Positions 16,848 to 25,449 are shown, counted from the stretch's first letter. The stretch: 64,000 nt of DNA from SABI01 sp963678555 (GCA_963678555.2 CAXXJA010000003.1:248001-312000), one strand, 5' to 3'. A program made the numbers and translations. The notes: generated from the sequence alone by a model not told the origin.

Positions 16848-17450
16848 ATGTCACTCATAAAATCAGCCTGGGAGATTGCTCTGGAGAAGACCGAGGATAT
16901 TGAAGTTGATGAGAACAAGATACGAAAGGATCAGCGAATAGAGAAGGGAAGACGGCTTGCCGGTTCCTACCTCAGTGACATGGAGGCGACCCTGGAAGAA
17001 TTCGAAGACGCCTACAACCGGGAGCCGGAGGAACACCGGAAGGATATTAACCTCGGAATAGCCCGGACCGTGATTTCGAACATTGCCCTGCCCCAGAATG
17101 ATGACTACCTTCCCCGGATGGAAAAGATAGCGAACCTGGCGGGTCTGATCAGTGAGAACGGTGAGGAGATCGCCCATCACATCGGACAGCTCAGCGGCCT
17201 GATGGGTCAGTACCTCGAAGCAAGAGAGACCCTGCTTGAACGCGCAAAGGCTCAGTATCAACCGATGTTCGAACAGAAACAGCAGCAGATGATGGCACAG
17301 TACGGCAGGGCAAGCTACTCGTCGGTAGAACAGGACCCGGAGTTTATTCAGTTCCTCCAGAAGCACTACAAACAACTTTCTGCCCAGTATCAGGAGACGC
17401 TTGACCGGACCAAGGAAGACCTGAGACAGTTGTGGGACATCAGCGAATAA
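16848..17450 (+). CDS. Conserved-looking charged helical protein, function unknown
   Basis: A 200-residue soluble protein without a signal peptide. It is rich in Glu, Lys, Gln and Arg and probably almost wholly helical, with coiled-coil-like stretches (DMEATLEEFEDAYNREPEEH; a Gln/Met-rich stretch around EQKQQQMMAQYG; YQETLDRTKEDLRQLW). It has no catalytic motif or cysteine. I believe similar proteins occur in other spirochaetes but cannot name a family with confidence. AAAGGAG lies before the ATG. The SDR gene follows after nine bases, so they are probably co-transcribed. Confidence 0.8.
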   Translation: MSLIKSAWEIALEKTEDIEVDENKIRKDQRIEKGRRLAGSYLSDMEATLEEFEDAYNREPEEHRKDINLGIARTVISNIALPQNDDYLPRMEKIANLAGLISENGEEIAHHIGQLSGLMGQYLEARETLLERAKAQYQPMFEQKQQQMMAQYGRASYSSVEQDPEFIQFLQKHYKQLSAQYQETLDRTKEDLRQLWDISE

Positions 17451-17459
17451 CAGAATGCT

Positions 17460-18152
17460 ATGAAAGCGATCGTCACCGGAGCAACAAAGGGAATAGGATT
17501 AGCCATCACACAGGCTCTTCTTGATGACGGTGCCCAGGTGTTTGCTGTAGGAAGAGATATGACTCTCCTTGAGAACCTGCCAGCGTATGACGGCAGGCTT
17601 CACCTGCACATAGCGAATCTGATGGACACAGACCTGCAAACTCTGGCACGCACAGCAGCGAAGAGGATGGGTGGGATCGATGTCCTGGTGAACAATGCAG
17701 GAATCACCCTTTCAAAGAATATAGAAGAGACCCGCGAAGAAGAATGGGACAGACTCATGTACCTGAATGCACGGGTTCCCTATTTTCTCTCTCAGGCAGT
17801 TATTCCCTATCTGAAAACACACACGCGCTCGTTCATCATACACATCGCATCGGTGGTTGCATCGAAAGGCTACGCAGGGCAATCAGCCTACGTCGCTTCC
17901 AAGCACGCCCTCCTGGGCTTCAGTAAATCGATAGCCAAAGAGGTACAACCCTATGGAATCCGCGTTCATGTCATTTCCCCCGGCGGGGTAGCAACTGATA
18001 TGGTGAGCAGTGTGAGACCCGATATTGATACACAGGAGCTCATCCATCCGCAGGAGATTGCAGATATTGTCAGATTTCTGGTCTCGCAACGCGGGAACGC
18101 TGTAATTGATGAGATACAGGTACGAAGAGAAACGAAGACTCCGTTCGCCTAG
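17460..18152 (+). CDS. Short-chain dehydrogenase/reductase
   Basis: A classical SDR of 230 residues with a Rossmann fold using NAD(P)H. The glycine motif TGATKGIG is at residues 6-13, NNAG at 78-81, the catalytic serine at S131 and YxxxK at Y144/K148, all in the expected spacing. Substrate is not predictable; FabG-like and 3-ketoacyl or sugar-alcohol reductases share the pattern. No clear ribosome binding site precedes the ATG, so translation may be coupled to the upstream gene nine bases away. Confidence 0.9.
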   Translation: MKAIVTGATKGIGLAITQALLDDGAQVFAVGRDMTLLENLPAYDGRLHLHIANLMDTDLQTLARTAAKRMGGIDVLVNNAGITLSKNIEETREEEWDRLMYLNARVPYFLSQAVIPYLKTHTRSFIIHIASVVASKGYAGQSAYVASKHALLGFSKSIAKEVQPYGIRVHVISPGGVATDMVSSVRPDIDTQELIHPQEIADIVRFLVSQRGNAVIDEIQVRRETKTPFA

Positions 18153-18169
18153 AAGTGGCAGGGAAAGAG

Positions 18170-18195
18170 ATAAGCCCATCATCAGATGGGCTTAT
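18170..18195. terminator. Bidirectional terminator hairpin
   Basis: ATAAGCCCATC and GATGGGCTTAT form a perfect 11-bp stem around the four-base loop ATCA, between the convergent SDR and malic enzyme genes. T-rich sequence lies on both sides. Confidence 0.8.
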
Positions 18196-18214
18196 TGTTG
18201 TTCAGGAATCGAAA

Positions 18215-19501
18215 TCAGACCCAGTACGGAGCCATTCTCTTCACCAGACTCTCTTCATAGGCAACCCAGTCAGTGATAGGGTTTTTTGCAAGCCCTTCCG
18301 CACAGGCAGCCTTCGCAACAGCAACGGCTTCCCAGCTTATGACCCGGGGGTCGAACGGTTTGGGGACGATGTACTCCCTGCCGAAAGAGAAGGCCTTTCC
18401 GCCATACGCCTTGGCGACGATTTCCGGAACCGGTTCCTTCGCAAGAGCCGCAAGCGCTTTCGCTGCCGCCATTTTCATCCCTTCCGAGATGGTCTTCGAC
18501 CTGACATCCATCGCTCCGCGGAAGATGAAGGGGAAGCCCAGCACGTTATTGATCTGGTTCGGGAAATCACTTCTTCCGGTGGCCATAATCACATCAGAGC
18601 GTGTTGCAACTGCCAGTTCATACGAGATTTCCGGATTCGGGTTGCTCATGGCGAATACGATGGGGTCCTTTGCCATAGAGCTCAGCATCTCAGGAGTCAC
18701 ACAATCGGCAACCGACAGTCCCATGAACACATCAGCACCGTCCATAGCATCCGAAAGCGTTCTCATGTCGGTTTCCCGTGCGAACTCCAGTTTTTCTTCA
18801 GTCATCGACTCCTTTCTACCTGCGTACACAACACCTTTGGAGTCAAGCATCGTGATGTTGTCGCGCGAGACTCCGGCGGCAACAAACATTTTTGCACAGC
18901 TGATACCTGCAGCCCCGGCGCCGTTGACAACAACCTTGACATCCTCGAGCTTCTTACCGACTATCTCACAGGCATTCATCAGCCCGGCTGTGCTGATGAT
19001 GGCAGTACCGTGCTGGTCGTCGTGAAAGATCGGAATATCACACTGCTCTATCAGAGCCCGTTCTATCTCGAAACATTCGGGTGACTTGATATCCTCAAGA
19101 TTGACTCCTCCGAAGGTCGGCTCCATCGCCTTCACCATCTCGATAATCTTCTTCGGATCGGTCACGTCAAGTTCGATGTCGAATACATCGATATCTGCAA
19201 AGCGTTTGAACAGAACCCCTTTGCCTTCCATAACCGGTTTGGAAGCGAGCGCACCACGGTCACCGAGACCGAGGATAGCTGTCCCGTTCGATATCACGGC
19301 GACGAGGTTACCCTTGGAAGTGTACCGGTAGGCATCTTCCGGGTTCTCAGCGATCTCAAGTACCGGTTTGGCAACCCCGGGGGTATAGGCCAGTGAAAGT
19401 TCATCTGCTGTCGTACAGGGTTTGGTCGGTACAACTGACACTTTCCCTGGTTTTCCGTCGGCCTCATGGTACCTGAGGGCTTTCTCTTTCAGAACATCCA
19501 T
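18215..19501 (-). CDS. Malic enzyme (oxaloacetate-decarboxylating malate dehydrogenase)
   Basis: Converts malate to pyruvate and CO2 with NAD(P)+. Reading from MDVLKEKALRYHEADGKPGK it has 428 residues, the short form without the phosphotransacetylase-like tail of E. coli MaeB. The catalytic tyrosine is in LAYTPGVA (Y39) and the lysine in VMEGKGVLFKR (K94). The metal-binding stretch LEDIKSPECFEIE, HDDQHGTA and the dinucleotide motif VVVNGAGAAGISCAK follow. GAAGGAG precedes the ATG at 19501. It is the last gene of the deoR-dehydrogenase-malic enzyme operon. Confidence 0.95.
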   Translation of the reverse strand: MDVLKEKALRYHEADGKPGKVSVVPTKPCTTADELSLAYTPGVAKPVLEIAENPEDAYRYTSKGNLVAVISNGTAILGLGDRGALASKPVMEGKGVLFKRFADIDVFDIELDVTDPKKIIEMVKAMEPTFGGVNLEDIKSPECFEIERALIEQCDIPIFHDDQHGTAIISTAGLMNACEIVGKKLEDVKVVVNGAGAAGISCAKMFVAAGVSRDNITMLDSKGVVYAGRKESMTEEKLEFARETDMRTLSDAMDGADVFMGLSVADCVTPEMLSSMAKDPIVFAMSNPNPEISYELAVATRSDVIMATGRSDFPNQINNVLGFPFIFRGAMDVRSKTISEGMKMAAAKALAALAKEPVPEIVAKAYGGKAFSFGREYIVPKPFDPRVISWEAVAVAKAACAEGLAKNPITDWVAYEESLVKRMAPYWV

Positions 19502-19526
19502 AGTGTTATTCTCCTTCACGCTCAGT

Positions 19527-20651
19527 TCATTCAAAATCGAATGAATAGTTCAGATTATACGTATCGCGCAGTTCCACCATCATCTTCTGAAGTGACGGGG
19601 GTACGGGGCATCCGTGTTCCTTGCGGTACTGGTAGGCTTCCCATTCCTTCTCTCCGGCTGTATAGATACGATCTTCACCGGGGGCTTTCTGACTCGCCCT
19701 GATCTGTCGGCATATCGTACCGGAAATACGCTTGAACACCTCAAGTCCAAGGAATCGTGCCGGATCGATGGCGATGAAGAAATGTCCGAGGGGATAAGGA
19801 ATCGGCTTGTGATTCTCATCGAATCCGTTCAGCTCCTTCATAAAGGCTCCGTCCTGAAGAGCTGCCGAGAGGATCTCGACGACCATTGCATAGCCGAAGC
19901 CCTTGTATCCACCGGTCTGGTCACCGATACCGCCGAGGGGAGTGAGGGCTGCTTCCCCGGTAGTGAGGTCTTTGAGGACCTGTACCGTGTCGGTTCGTGT
20001 TGTGCCGTCAAGGCCGATTACCCAGCCGGGAGGAAGGTCTTTGCCTGCTCGTCCGTACACTTCTATCTTTCCCCGCTGTGATACGCTGGTCGCACAGTCG
20101 AGGACAAAGGGAAACTCCTCATCTGTGGGCAGTCCGAAAGTGAGGGGGTTGGTTCCCAGCATGTTTTCGACACCGAAGGTGGGAGCTATCGAGGGCCTTG
20201 CATTGGTGCCGGTGATCCCGATCATACCCTCATCGGTGGCCATGGTGACATAGTAGCCTGCGATACCGTAGTGGTTCGAGTTCCTTACTGCGACCATACC
20301 CATTCCGTAGGTCTTCGCCTTCTCGATGGCCATTTCCATAGCCTTCTTCCCAACCACATGCCCCATACCGTTATGACCGTCAAGCACTGCCGTGGTCATG
20401 TCATCCTTGACCACCTCTATTTCGGTGACAGGGTTCATGATCCCGATATTGATCCGGTCGATATAAATCGGTTTCAGACGGCCTATCCCGTGAGAATCGA
20501 TTCCTCTCTTGTCGCTTTCAATCAGGACATCTCCGATGATTGCTGCGTCCTCGTCCTTGATCCCCACCGCTTTGAGGGCATCAACCATGAACCGCTCCAG
20601 GGTCTCAAAATCGAGCCAGGAACAATCCTTATAGTTATCTGCATACGACAT
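19527..20651 (-). CDS. Malate/L-lactate dehydrogenase family (Ldh2-type) oxidoreductase
   Basis: A 374-residue NAD(P)-dependent enzyme of the family that includes sulfolactate, ureidoglycolate and archaeal-type malate dehydrogenases, unrelated to classical MDH. Signatures are SDKRGIDSHGIGRL, RNSNHYGIAGYYV (catalytic His), GTNPLTFGLP and the TGGYKGFGYAM loop. AGGAGG precedes the start. It sits ten bases after the DeoR gene and 25 bases before malic enzyme, which favours malate or a malate-like 2-hydroxyacid as substrate, but lactate, ureidoglycolate or a sugar acid remain possible. Confidence 0.92.
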   Translation of the reverse strand: MSYADNYKDCSWLDFETLERFMVDALKAVGIKDEDAAIIGDVLIESDKRGIDSHGIGRLKPIYIDRINIGIMNPVTEIEVVKDDMTTAVLDGHNGMGHVVGKKAMEMAIEKAKTYGMGMVAVRNSNHYGIAGYYVTMATDEGMIGITGTNARPSIAPTFGVENMLGTNPLTFGLPTDEEFPFVLDCATSVSQRGKIEVYGRAGKDLPPGWVIGLDGTTRTDTVQVLKDLTTGEAALTPLGGIGDQTGGYKGFGYAMVVEILSAALQDGAFMKELNGFDENHKPIPYPLGHFFIAIDPARFLGLEVFKRISGTICRQIRASQKAPGEDRIYTAGEKEWEAYQYRKEHGCPVPPSLQKMMVELRDTYNLNYSFDFE

Positions 20652-20661
20652 AGTATACCTC

Positions 20662-21426
20662 CTATCCTATTACGAGGGAGATATCCCTCTCTTTCAACTC
20701 TTCTGTGTTCAGGATCTTACCGCCTTCGCTGTCGGTAACAATGACGTCAACCGAGTCAATATCCGCAGTCACGAAATTCGATACCACTCCGATCTTCTTT
20801 CCGTCAGCAACGACGATAACGGACCCCACGGTCCGTTCTATCATCTGCCGTGTGGTCTCAGCTTCCTCCATCACAGGGGTCGTCAGACCTGAGGTGACAC
20901 TGATACCATCCACTCCGATGATCGCCTTGTTCGCATAGATCTTGTATATGAGGGGAGAGGACAGGGAACCTGAGACACTGTGGCTACGGGAGCGGTAGAC
21001 TCCACCGATACACACCAGCGTGAAGGAGACTCCCTCATCGACGATGCGTGCAGCGTCGATATTGTTCGTGACGATGGTGATCCTCTTGTCCCGAAGGGCA
21101 CGTATCACCTCGAAGGTGGTTGAGCCGCTGTTGATGAACAGGGTATCTCCCTCTTCAACAAAATCGACTACCTTTTTCGCTATGGCGAGTTTCTGTTCTC
21201 TCTGTTCTGCGAATTTGTCACTGTACAGGGGTTCCACGGGTAGGGATCGTCTCAGCGTCGCACCGCCATGGGTGCGTTCAATCAGCCCCTCTGCAGCCAG
21301 CTGATCCAGGTCTCTTCTGACCGTCAGTTCACTTACACCGAAGTGTTCACTGAGCTCATGCACCTCCACAGCGTGGTCGGTACGTATAATCTCCATGATC
21401 CTTCTTTTCCGATCTGCAGGTATCAC
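20662..21426 (-). CDS. DeoR-family transcriptional regulator
   Basis: A 254-residue regulator. An N-terminal winged HTH (VHELSEHFGVSELTVRRDLDQL, about 19-40, then GLIERTHGGA) is typical of DeoR proteins. The C-terminal effector domain has DTLFINSGSTTFEVIRAL and TNNIDAARIV, which in this family bind phosphorylated sugars or related compounds. Translation starts at GTG (21424-21426) with AGGGAGAG upstream. It heads the operon with the Ldh2-type enzyme and malic enzyme and probably controls it and itself; repeats near its promoter are candidate operators. Confidence 0.92.
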   Translation of the reverse strand: MIPADRKRRIMEIIRTDHAVEVHELSEHFGVSELTVRRDLDQLAAEGLIERTHGGATLRRSLPVEPLYSDKFAEQREQKLAIAKKVVDFVEEGDTLFINSGSTTFEVIRALRDKRITIVTNNIDAARIVDEGVSFTLVCIGGVYRSRSHSVSGSLSSPLIYKIYANKAIIGVDGISVTSGLTTPVMEEAETTRQMIERTVGSVIVVADGKKIGVVSNFVTADIDSVDVIVTDSEGGKILNTEELKERDISLVIG

Positions 21427-21460
21427 AGGAAAACTCTCCCTTCAGAATGAACGTATTTGA

Positions 21461-21490
21461 ATTATATGTTTCGTTTTACAAGAAAGTCAA
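21461..21490 (-). promoter_or_regulatory. Promoter of the deoR-dehydrogenase-malic enzyme operon
   Basis: Reverse strand: TTGACT (21485-21490), 18 bases, TATAAT (21461-21466). It is a near-consensus promoter. Confidence 0.75.
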
Positions 21491-21493
21491 TAC

Positions 21494-21546
21494 AAAACAT
21501 TCAAAAACAGCAGAAAAATTCCATACTGTTCGGCAAAACGTTCAAA
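21494..21546. promoter_or_regulatory. Candidate DeoR operators (direct repeat AAAACRTTCAAA)
   Basis: AAAACATTCAAA (21494-21505) and AAAACGTTCAAA (21535-21546) are direct repeats 41 bp apart, about four helical turns. They lie immediately upstream of the deoR -35 box and downstream towards the tRNA-Cys promoter. Spacing and position suit an autoregulator; the assignment is inference. Confidence 0.4.
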
Positions 21547-21568
21547 CCCTTTCAGTCTACCATCGGGG

Positions 21569-21597
21569 TTGCATATCCTCTTCTTTTCTGCTATCTT
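21569..21597 (+). promoter_or_regulatory. Promoter of tRNA-Cys
   Basis: TTGCAT (21569-21574), 17 bases, TATCTT (21592-21597), 11 bases before the mature tRNA 5' end. Confidence 0.6.
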
Positions 21598-21607
21598 CCA
21601 TGTGTTA

Positions 21608-21681
21608 CTGGTGCCGTACCCAAGTGGTAAGGGACAGGTCTGCAAAACCTCCATGCATCGGTTCGAATCCGATCGGCACCT
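21608..21681 (+). tRNA. tRNA-Cys (anticodon GCA)
   Basis: Acceptor arms GGTGCCG (21608-21614) and CGGCACC (21674-21680) pair fully. The anticodon loop is CTGCAAA, anticodon GCA. The T arm is ATCGG-TTCGAAT-CCGAT. The CCA end is not encoded. Length is 74 nt including the discriminator base. Confidence 0.97.
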
Positions 21682-21687
21682 CTTGTG

Positions 21688-21719
21688 AGAAGGTCCTACT
21701 GAAAACGGTAGGACCTTCT
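21688..21719 (+). terminator. Terminator after tRNA-Cys
   Basis: AGAAGGTCCTAC and GTAGGACCTTCT form a perfect 12-bp stem with an eight-base loop (TGAAAACG). It is followed by a pyrimidine-rich stretch. Confidence 0.8.
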
Positions 21720-21746
21720 TCTCTGTATGCCCGACAGCAAAAATCC

Positions 21747-22388
21747 TCAGGGGTCTATCTCACAATTCAAGGCATGGAGAAGATCTTCGTCCTTCACGAC
21801 AATCCCCCTCCCGTTTCTCAGCACCACACCCTGTTCCTCCAGCTGCGAGACGACCCTTCTCAAGTGGCGTCTGGAACTCCCCAGGAGCTCTGAGATCTCC
21901 TCCAGACGGCTGTTGGGAACAAAGGACAGACCTGTCGAACTCAGATAATGGGCGAACCGGTGGACAAGAGGATACCCGGTGTTGCGTGCGGCTGCAAAGG
22001 AGCTTGTCCGGAGCTTGGAGGCCAGAGCTGTTGCGAAAGCCTTGGAGATTTCGGGATGTCTCTTCCCGATGGATTCGACGGTGCGGTAGGAAACCCTTCC
22101 CACCGACACCTCACTCATACACTGAACCGAACAGGTAGCCTCGCACCCGAGATAGTATTCCACATCACCCACGATATCTCCCGAAGACTGCACCTGATAG
22201 AGGTGAGCACGTCCATTGGCAAGATGCTGAGTCACCCAGGCATCACCGGAAAGGAGGAAGAAGATCGTACTGATCGCGTCCCCCTCATGCACAAGAAACG
22301 CTCCTGCTTCATAGCTCCTGAATTCTATTGCCGGCTCAAGAGCGCAAAGGAGCGGAAAGAGTTCCGAAAAAGATCCTTTAGCGGACAT
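21747..22388 (-). CDS. Crp/Fnr-family transcriptional regulator
   Basis: A 213-residue protein with an N-terminal cyclic-nucleotide-like jelly roll (VHEGDAISTIFFLLSGDAWV, SSGDIVGDVEYYLG) and a C-terminal winged helix whose recognition region is LEEISELLGSSRRHLRRVVSQLEEQGVV (about 164-191). The N-terminal Fnr cysteine cluster is absent, and the RxS cAMP signature is not conserved, so the ligand is unknown. GGAGGAC precedes the ATG. It is divergent from the DMT transporter, a possible target. Confidence 0.9.
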   Translation of the reverse strand: MSAKGSFSELFPLLCALEPAIEFRSYEAGAFLVHEGDAISTIFFLLSGDAWVTQHLANGRAHLYQVQSSGDIVGDVEYYLGCEATCSVQCMSEVSVGRVSYRTVESIGKRHPEISKAFATALASKLRTSSFAAARNTGYPLVHRFAHYLSSTGLSFVPNSRLEEISELLGSSRRHLRRVVSQLEEQGVVLRNGRGIVVKDEDLLHALNCEIDP

Positions 22389-22453
22389 ATGTCCTCCTCT
22401 AACTGAACCATATCATGTATATAGGAAGTGAGCAAACGAAAGGGGGCTCTGCA

Positions 22454-23341
22454 GTGTTCTTCATCATCATTTCCATTCTCCTGGGATGCGGCATCTCAGT
22501 CATGATCAGCATCAACGGGGAACTGTCGGCACGCGCGGGTCAGGTCCTTGCTCTCCTCATCATTTATACCGTGGGACTGACGGGCTCCTCTCTGGTCCTT
22601 CTGCTCTCGAAACGAAAAGAACGCCAACGGGGTCAGCGACCTCCCCTGTACTACTTCATCACCGGAACACTCGGGCTTGTGATAGTCGCACTGAACAATG
22701 CGGCCTTTCGGGCAGGCGGGGTAGTCCTCGTTCTCAGCGGAATGCTTGCGGGACAGACCCTCGTCGCCTTTCTCTTCGATCTATCCAATGCTCATACAAG
22801 GTCGCGTCTCGTAACAGACCTCATAGCACTGCTCCTGATTGCCTCAGGCGTTACCGCGGTCGGTTTCGCCTATGCCATTCCTCTGTCTGCCATTCTCCTT
22901 TCTGTTGCCCCGGGAATCATCCTCATGGTGCAGATACTGATGAATTCCGCACTCGGTTCCTACTTCGGTCATATGAGAACGCTGCAGATCAACTACGCAA
23001 GCGGTCTTGCCGTCATATCTCTCCTCGCGCTCTTTCTGGGAAGCCTGTCTGAAACGACACGTACGTCCGTTTCCTCGATACCTTTTCACCTTCTCCTGGC
23101 GGGGGGGCTTCTCGGGATCGTCGGGATGGCAGGGCAGAATATTCTGGTCAAACACATGAGCGCGCTTGCCCTGGTTCTTGCAACCTATGCGGGGGAGTTC
23201 TTCATGGGTATCATCATAGATACCCTTCTGGGAAAGCCTTTCAGCCTGATACATGCCGCGGGACTGGCACTCGTTATCAGCGGACTCACCGTGCGGAGCC
23301 TCCCCTCCCGGGCTACCCAGAAAGCACGTGTCGGAAAATGA
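22454..23341 (+). CDS. DMT-superfamily transporter (YdcZ/DUF606 type)
   Basis: An integral membrane protein of about 295 residues with nine or ten hydrophobic segments arranged as two halves (FFIIISILLGCGISVMISIN ... and APGIILMVQILMNSALGSYFG ...). This suggests a fused tandem DUF606 protein of the drug/metabolite transporter clan. Substrate is unknown. The GTG at 22454 is chosen as start because AAAGGGGGC (22439-22447) precedes it; an ATG at 22415 in the same frame has no binding site. It is divergent from the Crp/Fnr regulator. Confidence 0.8.
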   Translation: MFFIIISILLGCGISVMISINGELSARAGQVLALLIIYTVGLTGSSLVLLLSKRKERQRGQRPPLYYFITGTLGLVIVALNNAAFRAGGVVLVLSGMLAGQTLVAFLFDLSNAHTRSRLVTDLIALLLIASGVTAVGFAYAIPLSAILLSVAPGIILMVQILMNSALGSYFGHMRTLQINYASGLAVISLLALFLGSLSETTRTSVSSIPFHLLLAGGLLGIVGMAGQNILVKHMSALALVLATYAGEFFMGIIIDTLLGKPFSLIHAAGLALVISGLTVRSLPSRATQKARVGK

Positions 23342-23449
23342 TACTATTTCACTTATTGAGGCTATATACTTACATCAAAAACCAATGTATATTTGATACG
23401 TAAGAATAACGTGGAAAAGAAGGACGCCTCCAGTTTACGAGGGATACCG

Positions 23450-24592
23450 GTGGAATATATTGAACAGTTTCAGATAAACATCTACGCAGTGATCATGCTC
23501 ACAGCTCTGCTGATCATCATAAAAGGGCAGTCTCAGATCGTCTTTCCGTCGAAACGGCTTCTGAAATGGATCATTGCGGCAACGATCCTCAGCATCGTGA
23601 TGGAACCCCTCACCTGGATATTCGATGACATGCCCACGGGGACCGGGTTTCTACTCAATCATCTGACAAACGCACTTCTTGTCCTCCTTGCACCTGTCAT
23701 TGCAGGACTGTTCGCTGCATATATCGACCTGAAGCTCAACAATGACTGGAACAGGCTGCGCAGGAGACTCTTCTACCAGGGACCGACAACCGCAATGGCG
23801 GTTCTGCTCCTTGTGAATCTCGCCTTCCCTCTCTTTTTCTTCATTGATCCCGACCTGAATCATTACGTACAGCTTCCCTTCCATCTGTTCACCTATATGC
23901 TTGTCCTTGCAATATACCTGACCACAGGTGCGCTCACCTTCCATGCCCGTGACCGCATCGAGACCGGTGTATACCGAACCGTCTTCATCTTCCTGTTCCT
24001 CCCGATCATAGGGATGGCGGTACAGGCCGTGAATCTTCGCCTCAACTTCTCCTGGACGACCGTGGGTATTGCGATCCTGATCGTATACACCTTCCTCGAA
24101 TCGAGCGCAGGAGAGAAGGATTTTCTCACCGGACTCTATTCCCGTTCGATCTATGACCGGTATGTGAGCACCCTCATCGCGCAGAGAACTCCCTTCCGTC
24201 TCATGATGATTGATCTGAACGACTTCAAGGGAATAAACGATGAGCACGGACACCTGAGTGGTGATCTGGTACTCAGGGAATTCAGCCGGATCCTCCAGCA
24301 GGTCTTCGGCAGGGAGCAGATGGTGGCACGCCTCGCAGGCGATGAGTTCATCGTCGTGATCGAACATACTCAAGAGGAGGAAGAAGATATCCCTGCGCGG
24401 ATTACCTCAGCCTGCAGAGTACATCACCATCGGCTGATACAGCACCTCTGCTTCGGGTACGGCCTCGAGACGTATGTATCCGGCATGTCGTATGATGAGC
24501 TCTACACACGGGTAGACGAGAAGATGTACCGCCGCAAGAAGGAGATGAAGAGCCTTTCGTCCACTGAAATTACGAGCGAGACATATTCGTGA
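23450..24592 (+). CDS. Membrane-anchored GGDEF-domain protein (AGDEF variant)
   Basis: A predicted c-di-GMP cyclase of about 380 residues. Six or seven transmembrane helices occupy the first 220 residues (NIYAVIMLTALLIIIKG through IAILIVYTFLE). A GGDEF domain follows, with KDFLTGLYSRSIYDRY, IDLNDFKGINDEHGH and the signature RLAGDEFIVVIE. The first Gly of the active-site loop is Ala (AGDEF), a change tolerated in some active cyclases. No inhibitory RxxD site is visible five residues before it. The GTG at 23450 is preceded by GAGGG; an upstream GTG at 23411 is possible. Confidence 0.85.
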   Translation: MEYIEQFQINIYAVIMLTALLIIIKGQSQIVFPSKRLLKWIIAATILSIVMEPLTWIFDDMPTGTGFLLNHLTNALLVLLAPVIAGLFAAYIDLKLNNDWNRLRRRLFYQGPTTAMAVLLLVNLAFPLFFFIDPDLNHYVQLPFHLFTYMLVLAIYLTTGALTFHARDRIETGVYRTVFIFLFLPIIGMAVQAVNLRLNFSWTTVGIAILIVYTFLESSAGEKDFLTGLYSRSIYDRYVSTLIAQRTPFRLMMIDLNDFKGINDEHGHLSGDLVLREFSRILQQVFGREQMVARLAGDEFIVVIEHTQEEEEDIPARITSACRVHHHRLIQHLCFGYGLETYVSGMSYDELYTRVDEKMYRRKKEMKSLSSTEITSETYS

Positions 24593-25159
24593 ACGGCGAT
24601 ACAGCCCGATAATGAATTATCCCTCCAACCATAAGTATTGTGGGTTAATCCAGTAAAGGTATAGCTAGATTTGGGTATTTCCATTGCTGATTCCCGTCGA
24701 AAATAAGCCATTTGCCTTACTATGCGTCACATGATATTCAAGGTGAAAAGCTTACACATTATCGATAATCAAGAAGAAATCAGGAGCCGTTGGAGACATC
24801 GTAAGAGTATTACATGCTGTAATCGGATAGTATGGTATCCAGAAACCTTACACTCATAACGAAATACAGACAGCAATGAACGGATAGATGGTTGGTCTCT
24901 TGAATTGAATCCGCTTCGATGGTACTGTTGCTATACTGTTTTTGGTGGAGAGGGAGTTTTTGCCGGGTCCAACCAACAAAGGGACTTCCTCTTCACTTCT
25001 CCTTTAGGGAAAGAGCCTTCACCTCAGAACCTCTCACTCCCTTTTACTTATCTATTCATTAAACCACACTTCTTTCTCCTACAGGAAATAATCATTTGAG
25101 ATAAGATTGGGATTTTTCTTATTCGGTTTAGTACGCCGAAACAATTTCGTGAACGTCGA
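24593..25159. other. Intergenic stretch without recognisable gene
   Basis: About 570 bases between the GGDEF gene and the riboswitch, visibly more AT-rich than its surroundings. It holds short open frames (the longest about 64 codons at 24905-25099) with no binding site or familiar motif. A TTGCTATACTG string near 24923 could be a -10 box. I see no tRNA, repeat or transposon end here. Confidence 0.5.
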
Positions 25160-25345
25160 TTGACAGCAGGGGCGATACACACTACCCTGAACCTGCTGGA
25201 TCTGGAAAAACGGAACGGGGTGTGATTCCCCGGCGGTCCCGCCACTGTAATCGATGATGAACACAGTCAATGCCATTGTCCCCTCGGGATGAGAAGGCCT
25301 GTCAGTAAGTTGAGTCGTAAGCCAGGAGACGCTTCCAGAAAACAA
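25160..25345 (+). ncRNA. Cobalamin (B12) riboswitch
   Basis: The conserved core is clear: a GGTGTGATTCCCCGGCGGTC stretch, then the B12 box CCGCCACTG (25239-25247), and GTAAGCCAGGAGAC (ending 25330). This is the canonical order for adenosyl- or methylcobalamin aptamers. Outer boundaries are approximate. It lies about 105 bases before the btuB-like start. Binding of cobalamin would be expected to reduce expression of the whole btuB-tonB operon. Confidence 0.93.
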
Positions 25346-25449
25346 TTCTTCGTGGAAAAAGAGTACAGCATACCGGAAACAGGTCTTTTCGAGTTCCCTC
25401 TCACCCTCCATGAAGTTTTGCATCCGGACATCTATCCTGGAGGCCCTTC

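Noticed and set aside
24905..25099. Short open frame of 64 codons before the B12 riboswitch
   Set aside because: No ribosome binding site, low-complexity composition and no motif; probably chance.
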